Of a DNA stretch of 64,000 bases, positions 1-10,600 are shown piece after piece (positions within the stretch are counted from its first letter, which is position 1; the number at the start of each line of letters is the position of its first letter). The stretch covers positions 80,269 through 144,268 of the forward strand of contig CASERQ010000003.1 in the NCBI GenBank assembly GCA_949290395.1, in the 5' to 3' direction. Position numbers and translations under genes: made by a program. Under the pieces are notes generated by a model. That model made no database searches. It was not told the origin of the DNA and was given only the letters and a program-made list of their open reading frames with translations. The stretch is from an uncultured bacterium (GTDB lineage: Bacteria > Bacillota_I > Bacilli_A > RFN20 > CAG-826).

Positions 1-1
1 G

Positions 2-94
2 TTCACAATTAGAGATATTGGTACAACTGTAATTGATGGCATTGCTGAATTAATTGCACAAGACGCGGAAGAAGAAGCAGCGAGCGAAAAATAA
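2..94 (+). CDS. C-terminal end of a surface lipoprotein (partial)
   Basis: An open frame enters from the left edge and stops at TAA 92-94, giving 30 residues. It contains the stretch DIGTTVIDGIAELI followed by an acidic tail. The same IG-T-T-x-[VI] signature closes the tandem domains of several lipoproteins later in the window, for example the gene at 25324-27642. This is therefore most likely the end of another member of that family. The family assignment rests on one short motif only. A strong hairpin terminator follows at 121. Confidence 0.6.
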   Translation, partial: FTIRDIGTTVIDGIAELIAQDAEEEAASEK

Positions 95-120
95 CTTTTT
101 CATATACTCTTTCTCAGAAA

Positions 121-148
121 ATCTCTGCAATTTGCAGGGATTTTTTTG
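121..148 (+). terminator. Rho-independent terminator
   Basis: ATCTCTGCA pairs with TGCAGGGAT around a 3-base loop (one G-U pair), followed by seven T. It ends the partial lipoprotein gene to its left. Confidence 0.85.
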
Positions 149-305
149 TGATTTTTGTTTTAATGTCGCTTAAAAAACTTTTCTTCAAGTTAATTAATAT
201 GTTGAAAAATTCTGTAGTATTTAAATTAGGTTTTGGTTTGCTAGACTTTATTTAAAATGTTATATATGTAAAAAAGAAGATAAATTATGAATCTGACAGA
301 TTTTT

Positions 306-449
306 ATGGTGCCTTTCGAGATAAATAATGAAAATAGTGAACTCCGAGAAGGCGATTTTGAACTTTCGTTTGAGTATGAATTTAGAGTTGGCCGTAAAAT
401 TTGGTTTATGCCATATTATCAAACCTTTAAAGAATATAAAAACTTTTGA
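306..449 (+). CDS. Possible small hypothetical protein, 47 residues
   Basis: ATG 306 opens a 47-codon frame ending in TGA 447-449. The product is charged and aromatic, with FELSFEYEFRVGRKIWF in the middle, and no family is recognised. No convincing ribosome binding site precedes it, and the region also holds a 46-codon frame in another phase (from 329) and a minus-strand shadow frame. It may be a fragment of a decayed gene beside the broken regulator gene that follows. The rest of 149-471 shows nothing else. Confidence 0.2.
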   Translation: MVPFEINNENSELREGDFELSFEYEFRVGRKIWFMPYYQTFKEYKNF

Positions 450-471
450 TATTTTTAAGAGGTTATAAAAA

Positions 472-1070
472 ATGAAAATAAACGAGATAATTAAAAAAGA
501 AATGGAAAAACAGAACATAGCAATTGAAACTTTAGTTTCGAAACTAAATTTTTCTAAGGAAACTCTACTAGATATTGAAAGTGGGAGAGTAATTCCTAGC
601 GATGAACTAATTAAAGAAATTTATAATGCATTAAATGTTTAGAGTGATAGAACTAGTACCAATTTGTCTAATGATGAAGTAATAGACGAAGTGAAATTCA
701 ATAAAATTGTTGCAGCCAAAAACAAGGCTTAATAATTGGATCGTTCTTCATCTCACTTTCTCTTCTTTTTGCGCTACTAAGTTTATTTGCGTGGCTAATG
801 TACCATATAGAACTTGCAGATAAAGCCGCTAACTATTCTTATATGGCACTATTTAGTTTAGTGTTCTTGTTCGTTGGCGGAGCTATTGATATCTATGCAA
901 TGAGTAAATTCAACTTTTTCATAAGAGATGAAGAAATTGGTGAAGGAATTATTAATTACAATAAAAAATTACATATTATTCATGGTTTAATATTTGGCGC
1001 TGTTGCTCTGATTAATATACTTATTATTCTTGTTGCACCTGAATTTAATTATTTAATTCGTAATTTATAG
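472..1070 (+). pseudogene. Broken Xre-family regulator with membrane domain
   Basis: ATG 472, preceded by AAGAGG, starts a 56-residue helix-turn-helix of Xre/Cro type: KINEIIKKEMEKQNIAIETL, then LNFSKETLLDIESGRVIPS, then EIYNALNV. This matches the usual Xre order of helices. It stops at TAG 640-642, but the same frame continues for 29 hydrophilic residues to TAA 730-732. The next frame then encodes a hydrophobic protein from about 705 to 1070 with about four membrane helices (IIGSFFISLSLLFALL and onward; the ATG at 798 lies inside it). Xre regulators with a C-terminal membrane domain are common in Firmicutes, so one nonsense change and one frameshift probably split a single gene. The alternative is two small genes, a 56-residue regulator and a separate 90-residue membrane protein. 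Confidence 0.55.
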
Positions 1071-1590
1071 TTTGTTTGACAACAAAAGTAAGATTGATTC
1101 ACATAACTTTTGTTAATTTTCATATTAATTCAAAAAGATTAAGCGATTAAGTATTAAATTTAATAATGGAATTTTAAATTTATTTCCAATTAGAAAAATT
1201 AATTGATTTCAATTTATTTCTAAAAATCACTTGTTAGAAAAATCTCTTAGTTTTGTGGAGTTTTTTCTTATTTAGCACCTTTTTAGATAATGCTTAGCAA
1301 TTTAAAAAACATTGTTTTATTTTTTTTGGACTCTATAAGAATTTATTTTTTCGAACAGAATTTTGCATATTTATAAAGGTATATGTAAAATACGGCACCA
1401 CTTAAATTATCAGCTTATGTCTTAATGATGTTTAATAAGAAAAATGCGATAAAATGCGCATTTTTAAGTCTAATATTAGTTTAAGATTAAAATCCAGTAG
1501 TTTGAGCCAACAATTTCGTTCGAAAGTAATAACATATCTTCATACCAAGTTCGTACCGAATTGGACGAGAAATTTCAAGGAGTAAATAAA
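1071..1590. other. Intergenic region before first lipoprotein operon
   Basis: This is 520 bases without a supported gene. It holds one weak copy of the recurrent AGTTTTGCAAGGTTTTTA-like element (1249-1266). A hairpin of AAAAATGCG (1440-1448) with CGCATTTTT (1457-1465) contains the 14-base palindrome AAAATGCGCATTTT. A single TTAAGA lies at 1481-1486. The promoter of the downstream operon must lie here, but no clear -35/-10 pair was found; TATCTT at 1535-1540 is the best -10 guess. Confidence 0.4.
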
Positions 1591-4500
1591 ATGAAGAAGA
1601 GATTTTTTAATGCACTCATTTTGAGCTTTTTGTTAAGCGGTGTTGTCTTTGCTACAGCAACTGCTTGCTCAAATGAAGACCCTCAAAACCAAGAAAATCC
1701 TGGCGGGGAAGAAGGAAAGTCTGAAAACTTTACTGGTGTTGGCGCACCAAGTGCTGATTTAGGTAAAGATGGTGATACTTATACTGACACTAGTACAGGC
1801 GATACTTACAAAAAACAAGATGGTGTTTGGGTTAAAAACACAGTCGCAGCAAAAGAATATGAAGGGGTTGGTGCTCCTGTTGCTGAATTAGGTGTAGATG
1901 GAGATACTTACACTAATACAGAAACAGGGGATGTTTATACTAAACAAGGTGGTGTTTGGATTCTTACAAAAGAAGGAGATAAAGTACAAAAACATGTTGT
2001 TCAATTTGATTTAGCTGGTGGCATGATTGGCAATGATATTACCTATGGACCAGTTGAAGTTGTACATGGTGAATTATTACCTCAACCTCCAAACCCAACT
2101 ATTCAAAATGGAACATTTGATGGATGGTATGATGCAAGTGGTGAGAAGTGGAACTTCTTAAAAGATATGGTTTTAACTGATCTCACCTTGACTGCAAGAT
2201 ATCATTCAAATGAAGATACAAAACTTGTTTTATTTGTTGATCCAAATAATGGTCAAGAAAAATATTCAGTTGATACTTTTGATGGTGATTATGTTTCAAC
2301 AAAAATTGAAATCCCATCCAACCAAGGCTATGACTTTGTAGGTTGGTATTTCGAAGGCGATGAAGATAATAGATTCACCGGCACAATGAGAGCCGAATAT
2401 AATAATATGACTATCGTTGCTCGCTGGGAAAAAGCACAATTTAATTTCACCTATGTAGTAGAAGATGATAATTCAGTTACAATTACTGGTTTAAGAAATA
2501 TTGAAGCAATCAATGTTACAATTCCAAACGAAATCAACGGCTATCCAGTTAAAAGATTATCACCATCTGCTTTCCAAAGTAGAATTTATTTACAAAATGT
2601 AGTTTTACCAACAACACTTGAAGAATTTATTCCAAATTCATTCCTTGGTTGTAGAGCTCTTGAAAGTATATCTTTCGCAGGTTCTCATCCAAACTATGTT
2701 AGTGTAGATGGTGTAGTTTATAGTAAAGATATGAAGACCATTCTCTTCGTACCTGCAAAAAACACAGTTGGAACTTTTGAAATTCCAGAAGGCGTTACAA
2801 AAGTAGGACCTTATGCTTTCTATAATCATGGTAGTGAAGGTGTCACTGCAGTAAACTTCCCAAGCACACTTGTTGAAATTGGTAGTCACGCTTTCTATGG
2901 AAACGCATTTACAACATTAACATTCCCAAATTCTCTTACAACAATTGCTGATCACGCATTTAGTTGTTTAGTTGAAGGCTATATTCAAGATGTTAAATGG
3001 GGTACTGGTCTTAAAACAATTGGTGATTTTGCTTTCACAGGAATTTATTTAAAAGAAACATTTAAAGTTCCGGATGGTGTTGAATCAATTGGATCATATG
3101 CATTTGCAAATGCTACAGCATTTAAGGCTCTTGTACTTCCTGCATCTTTAAAGAATTTAGCTCCTGCTGCATTTAATGGATGTACTGGAATCTTAACTGT
3201 TACTGTTGATAGCGCAAATGAAACATATGTTTCAGAAAGTAATATTGTTTATACAAAAGATTTCAAGACTGCAGTCTTCTGTCCAAGTGGATATCGTGGA
3301 GAAACAGTTGATGGAAAAGAGAATGTAATCGTAATTAAAGAAGGAGTTGAAGAAATTGCTCGCTGCGCCTTCTATATGGTTGATAATTGTCATGAATTTA
3401 GAATTCCTAATACTGTTACAAAAATCGGCGAAGAAGCCTTTGCTCATTGTTATGAATTACCTGAAATTTCTATTCCTGATAGCGTAATAGAAATGGGAGA
3501 AAGCGTATTTGCTTCTTGTAATAATTTAAGTAAAGTTACAATTGGTAAAGGTTTAAAGAAGATTCCAGTTTATGGCTTTGACTCAGCAAAAGCATTAAAA
3601 TCAATTGAAATCCCTGCAAATATCGAGGAAATTGAAGAAAACGCATTCTGGGGTTGTGGATTTGAAACAATTACTTTTGCTAAAGATAGTAAACTCAAAA
3701 AGATTGGTGCTGGTGCATTCTATTTCTACGGAAGTTTCGATGAAGATTATGGAATGGCGTTTGGCGATAAATCATCAGCTCTTGAAGAAATCGTTCTTCC
3801 AGATTCACTTGAAGAAATCGGAGATAGAGCATTCTCTAATAATACAAATTTAAGAAAAGTTGTAGTCGGAGCTGGTTTAAAAACTTTCAATGCTAGAGCA
3901 TTTGATACAACTGTTGTTAAAGATATTGAAGTAAGTGCTGATAACCCATACTTAATGGTTGAAAGCGACATCGTTTATAGCAAAGACAAGACAGTAATTT
4001 ATTATTCAACAGATGAAGTTAATCCAAATGTTGTAATCCCAGATACTGTTAAAACAATTGAAGATTATGCTTTCTATGCTGGATCAGTTTATGGATATGA
4101 TGATACTGGCTACTACACTAATTTATCAGAAAAATCTATTCAATCTGTTAAGTTTGGCGCAGCAGTTGAAACAATTGGAGACTATGCATTCTATTACACA
4201 GATCTTCCTAAAGTTGAATTGCCTTCAACTGTTAAAACAATTGGAGAAGGTGCTTTCTATTCACTTGATGCATGTACAACTATTACTTTGAATGAAGGAC
4301 TTGAAAAGATTGGTGAAGGAGCATTTACATTCTGTTCTAAAGTTGAATCAATCGCAATTCCTGATACTGTTACAGAAATTGGCGAAGGTGCATTCTCAAT
4401 GTGCTCCGCACTTAAGACACTTGATTTAGGAAGTGGTGTTAAAGTAATTGGTGATCAAGCATTTAGAAGTACAAATATTGAAGGTGTTATTACTCTTCCA

Positions 4501-5013
4501 GATGCTCTTGAATCATTTGGTTTAGAAGTCTTCAATCCAGCAAATTACTCGACAGCTTCTAAGATTACAGATTTTGTAATTAGTGCAAACAATCCTAACT
4601 TTGTTACAGAAAATGGTTTATTAATGGATAAAGGAAAAACAGTAGTTTATGCTTACGCTGCAGGGCACGCGCAAACTGAACTCACTCTTCCAACAACCGT
4701 TAAAACAATTAAATCATATGCGTTCCAAGGTGCTGTTAATCTTACAAAACTTACTCTACCAGAAGGACTTGAAAGAATTGAAGAATCTGCATTTGAAGGA
4801 ATGTCAAACGTTAGTGAATTTGTAATTCCTTCTTCTGTTAAATATATTGGAAAAGAAGCTTTTGCCGGATTTAGAGCTGCTTCAACTGTTAGATTAAACT
4901 GCTCAGAAAGCTATGCTATTCAATACTTTGATGAATATTTCGATGGTGGATGTCTTGCTGAGATTGTTTATTTAACTGAAGGCACTGCTCCTAGTGTAGA
5001 AGAAAGTAAATAA
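1591..5013 (+). CDS. BspA-type leucine-rich repeat surface lipoprotein
   Basis: ATG 1591 is chosen because AAGGAG sits just before it; the longer frame from TTG 1561 would add ten residues ahead of a normal signal peptide. The protein has 1140 residues with lipobox ATAC (Cys26). Two 38-residue repeats with GDTY...TGD.Y...GGVW follow at about 46-122, then two InlB/Flg_new repeats ending in DGWYD and VGWYF at about 130-270. From about 285 to 1120 lie more than twenty BspA-like LRR_5 repeats of the type IP..V..IGE.AF..C..L. Known LRR_5 proteins are adhesins or host-protein binders, so a surface binding role is likely. It opens a four-gene operon; the next gene starts 17 bases after its stop. Confidence 0.9.
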   Translation: MKKRFFNALILSFLLSGVVFATATACSNEDPQNQENPGGEEGKSENFTGVGAPSADLGKDGDTYTDTSTGDTYKKQDGVWVKNTVAAKEYEGVGAPVAELGVDGDTYTNTETGDVYTKQGGVWILTKEGDKVQKHVVQFDLAGGMIGNDITYGPVEVVHGELLPQPPNPTIQNGTFDGWYDASGEKWNFLKDMVLTDLTLTARYHSNEDTKLVLFVDPNNGQEKYSVDTFDGDYVSTKIEIPSNQGYDFVGWYFEGDEDNRFTGTMRAEYNNMTIVARWEKAQFNFTYVVEDDNSVTITGLRNIEAINVTIPNEINGYPVKRLSPSAFQSRIYLQNVVLPTTLEEFIPNSFLGCRALESISFAGSHPNYVSVDGVVYSKDMKTILFVPAKNTVGTFEIPEGVTKVGPYAFYNHGSEGVTAVNFPSTLVEIGSHAFYGNAFTTLTFPNSLTTIADHAFSCLVEGYIQDVKWGTGLKTIGDFAFTGIYLKETFKVPDGVESIGSYAFANATAFKALVLPASLKNLAPAAFNGCTGILTVTVDSANETYVSESNIVYTKDFKTAVFCPSGYRGETVDGKENVIVIKEGVEEIARCAFYMVDNCHEFRIPNTVTKIGEEAFAHCYELPEISIPDSVIEMGESVFASCNNLSKVTIGKGLKKIPVYGFDSAKALKSIEIPANIEEIEENAFWGCGFETITFAKDSKLKKIGAGAFYFYGSFDEDYGMAFGDKSSALEEIVLPDSLEEIGDRAFSNNTNLRKVVVGAGLKTFNARAFDTTVVKDIEVSADNPYLMVESDIVYSKDKTVIYYSTDEVNPNVVIPDTVKTIEDYAFYAGSVYGYDDTGYYTNLSEKSIQSVKFGAAVETIGDYAFYYTDLPKVELPSTVKTIGEGAFYSLDACTTITLNEGLEKIGEGAFTFCSKVESIAIPDTVTEIGEGAFSMCSALKTLDLGSGVKVIGDQAFRSTNIEGVITLPDALESFGLEVFNPANYSTASKITDFVISANNPNFVTENGLLMDKGKTVVYAYAAGHAQTELTLPTTVKTIKSYAFQGAVNLTKLTLPEGLERIEESAFEGMSNVSEFVIPSSVKYIGKEAFAGFRAASTVRLNCSESYAIQYFDEYFDGGCLAEIVYLTEGTAPSVEESK

Positions 5014-5030
5014 TTAGGAGGAAGAGACAA

Positions 5031-6122
5031 GTGAAAAAGAAATCTTTAATCATTTTGCCTCTTCTTTCCTTTCTTGCTTTTACCTCTTGTGGGCAAAATG
5101 AAGAGCCAGGAGAAGAGAATAAAGATGGTCATAAGTATTCAATTGTAACTTATGATTATAACTATGAAGGAGCCACTGATTCAAAATTCGTTGTTAATGA
5201 AGGAGCAAATTTACCTGCTCCAAAAGATCCTATAAGAAGCGATTATGTTTTTGAAGGTTGGTATACGGATGAAGCCTGTCAAAGTGCCTTTGATGGATTT
5301 GATAAAGCTTTAACTGAAGACATCACTTTATACGCTAAATGGAGTGAATTTGCTTCATTAACTGATTCAGAAAAAGTTGAATATTTCTTAAATCAAATTA
5401 AAGGATATGAAGGAAACACAAATAACGCTTATGTTAAATCGACTGTAGCTTATGCCCCATTATTCTTAACAGAAGAAGTATATTATCTTTATTTAGAATC
5501 AGATTATACTCGTTATATTGATCTTGTAACCATTGAAGATTATGCTTATTTAGATGAAGCAAGTACAGAGGTTGCTCCAACAGGCGTTACTCAGCTTTTT
5601 AAAGAAGGTGACACCTATTATGAACTTTATAAATCTTTAGAAAATGACGCTGATAATTACAAAAGGTCTGCAAAAGAGGCAGATATTGATGAAAATCAGT
5701 TCTTCGAAATTGGAGTTAGTAATCTAGAACTTGGAAGCTTAACTAGCCTTAAAGATTTATTAGATAACTCACCTGATAACATCTATGATGACCCCGAAGT
5801 TTATGATTTAAGTGGATTAAATATAACTTCATTTGATTCAAGTAAAGAAACATCAATTGTATTTTCATTTAGATATAGCACTATCTATAGTGGAAATGAT
5901 GGAACTTTACTTCAAGAGTTATATGATGTTGCTGGTAATATTCAAATATTAAATGGCAAGGTTCATCGTTCAACAATATCAACTATGACTACAACAGCGA
6001 TGGATGGAGCAGCCTATCTAACTGTTTTAGAAGAAAATGTTATTGAATATCAAACTGGAGAATTTGCTTCATTTACTGGAGAAAAATTTAATCCAAGTGA
6101 TTTTAAGGAAGCGGAGCAATAA
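5031..6122 (+). CDS. Surface lipoprotein with one InlB-type repeat
   Basis: GTG 5031 follows AGGAGG and begins a 363-residue protein with a signal peptide and lipobox FTSC (Cys20). Residues 35-107 form one InlB/Flg_new repeat with FEGWYTD and LYAKW. The remaining 255 residues, beginning with a helix SEKVEYFLNQIKGYEG, are beta-rich and rich in Tyr. They resemble a single copy of the domain found in tandem in neighbouring lipoproteins, although the closing IG-T-T signature is not evident. Second gene of the operon; substrate unknown. Confidence 0.8.
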   Translation: MKKKSLIILPLLSFLAFTSCGQNEEPGEENKDGHKYSIVTYDYNYEGATDSKFVVNEGANLPAPKDPIRSDYVFEGWYTDEACQSAFDGFDKALTEDITLYAKWSEFASLTDSEKVEYFLNQIKGYEGNTNNAYVKSTVAYAPLFLTEEVYYLYLESDYTRYIDLVTIEDYAYLDEASTEVAPTGVTQLFKEGDTYYELYKSLENDADNYKRSAKEADIDENQFFEIGVSNLELGSLTSLKDLLDNSPDNIYDDPEVYDLSGLNITSFDSSKETSIVFSFRYSTIYSGNDGTLLQELYDVAGNIQILNGKVHRSTISTMTTTAMDGAAYLTVLEENVIEYQTGEFASFTGEKFNPSDFKEAEQ

Positions 6123-6127
6123 TTAAT

Positions 6128-7603
6128 ATGAAAAAGTTTAAAAAATTAGCTTTTCTTCCTCTTGTGCTTTTAATGGGAATTTCTTCTTGCACAACACCTG
6201 AAACTCCAAAAGAAGATGATCCAGGTCAAACAGAAGAAGAAAAACCAGATAATCCAAATGAACCAGAAGATCCAGAAGAGCCTGAAAAGCCTGAAGAAGA
6301 AAAGATTGATTCATTATCTTCTTTAATTAAAAACATTGATAAGTTTGAAGATTATTCAATTGAAGTTACAGGGAGCGTAAATAATTCATATCAAGGAAAA
6401 GTTGAAATTAAAAAGACCATCGACTTTTCAGAAAACGCTTATGTATATAAAGAGTATATTGGTAATGAATATTTATCGAGTGGCTTAATTAATAAAGATA
6501 GTTATGTTGGCGCTTTTAACGCCAACAATGGAAGAATTGAACCAATTGGAATTAAAGATAAAGAAAGCTCTGATTATCATGAAACTTTAATTCATCTAGG
6601 TGATATTATTGATACTCCATTTTTGACTTATCCTAATAACGCATATTATTTTGATTTTATGATGTATGAAGATGGAACATACGTAAATCAATATGATTAT
6701 ATTAATTTTACGATATTAGCTAATGTCTTAAATCTAGGAACATATCAACAAATGATTAATTCTTGTACATTAACTTATGACGAAGAATATAGTTCATTAG
6801 TTGTTGATATGAAAGGCACAACTTCAATGTCGGTCGGGGGAAGACCTGTAATCAGTTTATCTGCGACAATTGATTTTGATACAGATGCTACTTTAGAAAT
6901 TGAAAATCATTTTAAAGATTATACTTTTGTAGAACCAGTTGTTAATGAAGAAGTCAAAGGTATGATCGAAAAAATCGAAACAGGCTTCATGGTTGAAAAT
7001 ATCGAGATGAGCGCGACTGATGGCTCAACTTTATCAGGAAACGTATATTCAAATAAAGATTATATTGTTTTTGATTATAGCGATAAAATCGCTGATAAAA
7101 TTCAAGGTTATGCCGAGAAAAATGGTGCTTTATATAGTGTAACACCAACTGTTACCGGTCCTAACTTTGAAAAAGTATTTACAAAAAATGATCTTGCACA
7201 AGTCAACGAAGAAATGGGAACAAATTATTCAGCAATAGATCTAGGCAAAGTAATGTTTGCTCAAAGTATTGGCTTATTTGTTCCTGAAGCAACAACTGCC
7301 TTAAATGCACCTTTCCTTTATAAAAATAATGGAGGTGGCGTTTATATGGCAGGAGATTCAGCTAACCTTTATGGACTTCGTAATGATTCAGATAGTTATT
7401 TCTCAGTAAGTGCAAGTCAAGGACTTGTCCCTGCAGGATATTATCTACAATATGCAGATACACAAAAATCTAAAATAAACTTTGGCTATTATTGTTATGG
7501 AAATACTAACAATAAGGCTACAGCTTATAGTGGAAAACTTATAACAATGTCGTCGTTTGGAAGTAGAAATAAGACAATGGATATTTTACTTTCAAGATTA
7601 TAA
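6128..7603 (+). CDS. Surface lipoprotein with acidic Pro-rich linker
   Basis: The gene starts five bases after the previous stop. The 491-residue product has lipobox ISSC (Cys21) and a linker of Glu, Pro and Asn at about 24-60 of the kind that spaces lipoproteins from the membrane. Two halves of about 200 residues follow. Each begins with a helix and a Tyr-rich strand (SSLIKNIDKFEDYSIEV and VKGMIEKIETGFMVENIEM), which suggests a duplicated domain related to the tandem domain elsewhere in the window, though the IG-T-T end signature is weak or absent. No enzyme motif was seen. Likely translationally coupled to the gene before it. Confidence 0.8.
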   Translation: MKKFKKLAFLPLVLLMGISSCTTPETPKEDDPGQTEEEKPDNPNEPEDPEEPEKPEEEKIDSLSSLIKNIDKFEDYSIEVTGSVNNSYQGKVEIKKTIDFSENAYVYKEYIGNEYLSSGLINKDSYVGAFNANNGRIEPIGIKDKESSDYHETLIHLGDIIDTPFLTYPNNAYYFDFMMYEDGTYVNQYDYINFTILANVLNLGTYQQMINSCTLTYDEEYSSLVVDMKGTTSMSVGGRPVISLSATIDFDTDATLEIENHFKDYTFVEPVVNEEVKGMIEKIETGFMVENIEMSATDGSTLSGNVYSNKDYIVFDYSDKIADKIQGYAEKNGALYSVTPTVTGPNFEKVFTKNDLAQVNEEMGTNYSAIDLGKVMFAQSIGLFVPEATTALNAPFLYKNNGGGVYMAGDSANLYGLRNDSDSYFSVSASQGLVPAGYYLQYADTQKSKINFGYYCYGNTNNKATAYSGKLITMSSFGSRNKTMDILLSRL

Positions 7604-7661
7604 ATTAACGATAATTTGTAAAAAAGAATGGGGCAATTATATTGCTAGTGGGAGACAAATT

Positions 7662-10600
7662 ATGAAAAAAAGAAAAAGTTTAGCATTTTACTTACTCCTT
7701 GGTAGTCTTGTTGCAACTACTGGGCTTGTGCTCAGTAGTTGCCAGGGCAATGAAATCCAAGAAGAGGATCCGGGAGATAACCCAGGCGAAAATCCAGGAG
7801 AAAATCCAGGTGGTGAACCAGGAGAAAATCCAGGGGAAGATCCAACTCCAACTCCAGATCCTGAAGAAAAAGCGTATAAAGTTTCGTTTACTGCAAATGA
7901 AGAAGTAGAAATGAAAACTGATAAGAGTGAATATAAAAAAGGTGAAACCGTTACAATCACTCTTAACATTAAAAATGTTGATAAAACAGTTGGTTTAGTT
8001 GAAGTTTCAAGTAAAGCGCAAGTTACAGTTGTTGAAATTGACAAGACATATACGTTTGTAATGTCAGAAGAAGATGTAACTGTGACAGTTACTCTTAAAG
8101 ATAGAGAATATGGACAAAAAGCTTTAACCGTTAACGAAGTTGAAGGATTTAGTGTCAAATTCTTTGTTAACGAACAACAAGTTACAAGCGCCAAAAAATA
8201 TGATGTAGTTACAGTTAAACTTGAAGTAACAAGTGTTACAAAACGCTTTAAATCACTAACTTCTGCGGGGATTTCTCTTGAAGAAGTTAAAAAAGGTGAA
8301 GAATATCGATTCACCATGGTTGATAACGAGGTTAACTTTGTTTTAGAAGTTGAAGATATTCCTTCAAGAACTTTATCTGCTCCTAGCGGGGAAGGTTTCT
8401 CAGCAGTTTTTAAAGTCGGAGATGATGTTGTAACAACTGCTTTAGAAGGAACAAGCGTAACTCTTGAAATTACTCTTGAAGAAGATTACTTCTTTGTTGG
8501 AATTAACTGGACTGGAGTTGCTTTAGATGATGTAACTGAAGTCCAAAAAGGAGTCGAATATAGTTTTGTTGTTGGCTTAGAAAATATTGTTGCAACAATT
8601 GATGTTGATCCTGTTCCAACTTATGATATTAAAATCAATGCAATTGATGGATTTACTACATCTTTTAAAGTTGATGGCGTTGAAATTCAAAAAGCTAAGG
8701 AAGGAGAGGAAATTACTTTATCAATTACCTACGATAAAGAAATTTATCGACTTGATTCTAAAGAAGTTTCAGCTAAATTTGGTGAAGATATAGTTACTCT
8801 TATTGAAAAGAAAGATTCAGTTGAAGGCGCAAAATTATTCACATTTGTTATGCCTGCAGGTCAAGTTGATATTGAATTTAAAGGTGAATCAATTCCTTCT
8901 CATTCTTTATCTTTAGTAGGAGAAAATATTACACGTTCTTATTTCCAAGTTGATGGAGAAGAAGTAACAAGTGCTAAAGAAGGGCAAGAAGTTACTTTGT
9001 ACATGGAATACGATGATGATAACTATATTTTCAAAGAAATCTCCGCAGAAGGCGCAGATTTAGTTGAACAATATCATGGATATGGTGCTGCTAGATATAC
9101 ATTTATTATGGGAACAAGTGACGTTGTAGTTACTGCTCTTATTGAAAGAATTCCTGATTATAATCTTACTTATAATGAAGTAAATGGTGCAGATATTTCT
9201 TTCTTAGTAAATGGAAAAGAAGGCGCAGGCACTGCTAGAGAAGGCGACGAAGTTATTGTCGTTATAAGTATTGAAAAAGGTTATGAATTAGCTAAATTCA
9301 GTATTAATGATGATGCTATTAAATATGAACCTGCTCCTAATGGACCAAATTCATATAAATTTGTAATGCCAGCTGAAGATGCAAACGTTTATGTTGAAGT
9401 TGCTCAAAAAGAAAAATATGAGATTGTCTCAATTGTTTCTTATTCTCAAAGTATATCTGAAACATCAATTAAACAAGGTGATGCTATTTATGTTGGCGAA
9501 GAAGTAACATTTACTTTTGTTTATTCTGGTGAATCGGGCGTTACTGAAAACCTAGATGTAAGTGTGAATGGGAAAATCTACGATGCGACTTATGAAAGTA
9601 CGGATCCAGATTCCTCATACAAGAAAACTTATTCTGCTTCGTTCATAATGCCTGAAGATGATGTTGAAATTGCAGTTTCTGAAGAACTTGCGGAAGTAAC
9701 AGATGGAACTGGATTTACATTTAATGTTAATGAGGGTGAGAATTTTAATATTTTAGGTGCAAAGAACGGCTCTCAATATAGTAAAGATAATTTTGTTTTT
9801 ACAATCATTCCAGACGATGGCTATAAAGTAAGCTCATTCACTTATGTAATTGATGGCGATACCGCTAACCCTAATACATTAGAACTTGATGGTGAATATA
9901 ATGTTAATATGAGTAGCTGGGGTTCTTCAATTTATTGGAAAGATAATTTAATTGAAAACGTAACCTCATCTTTAGATGTTACTATCGAGACAGAATATGT
10001 AGGTTCTTATGATGTCAAATTAGGCAACGAATTTGGTGTTAAAATGGATGGACGCAGCAAAAAGATTCTTGCGGGAAATGAAGTTGAATTAACTCCTGTA
10101 GCTTTAGAAGGTTATAGACTCAGTGATCCACTTGCAGCAACAATTACTTATTTAAATGAGAATGGCGAACAAGTTGAAGAACGAAAAGTTGAAAGTTATA
10201 GCAATCCTGGAAAAATAACGTTCGAAATGCCAGCAAGTAATGTTATCATTAACTTTGAAATTGAAGAATGTTACGGCTTAAGTGTTGAAGAGAATGAGTT
10301 TGCCAGTGTTAAACTTACAAATAGTTCTAGCGTTCCAGGTGAGTATACGGACTCATTGACCGAAGCGGTTGAAGATGAATTGATTTGGATTCACGCTAAA
10401 CCTGTCGAAGGCTATATTGTTACTGGTATTGAAGTAGTTGATCATCCAGAGGTTAGTGTAACTGCTTATGGAGAAACTTCAGGGTATTATCAATTTAGAA
10501 TGGATATGCCAGCTCATGAAGTTAAACTTAGAGTAATTGTCGAGAAAATTTATACTTTAGCTTATGACACTGAAAAACTTTATGTTTCTTTAAAACAAGA

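Noticed and set aside
285..518. 77-codon hydrophobic minus-strand frame
   Set aside because: It overlaps the helix-turn-helix gene, has no ribosome site, and its Phe/Ile richness is what antisense of AT-rich coding gives.
7688..8317. 209-codon open frame on the minus strand
   Set aside because: It lies opposite a well-supported lipoprotein gene with signal peptide and repeats; its Ser/Thr-rich product is the mirror of Glu-rich repeat codons.
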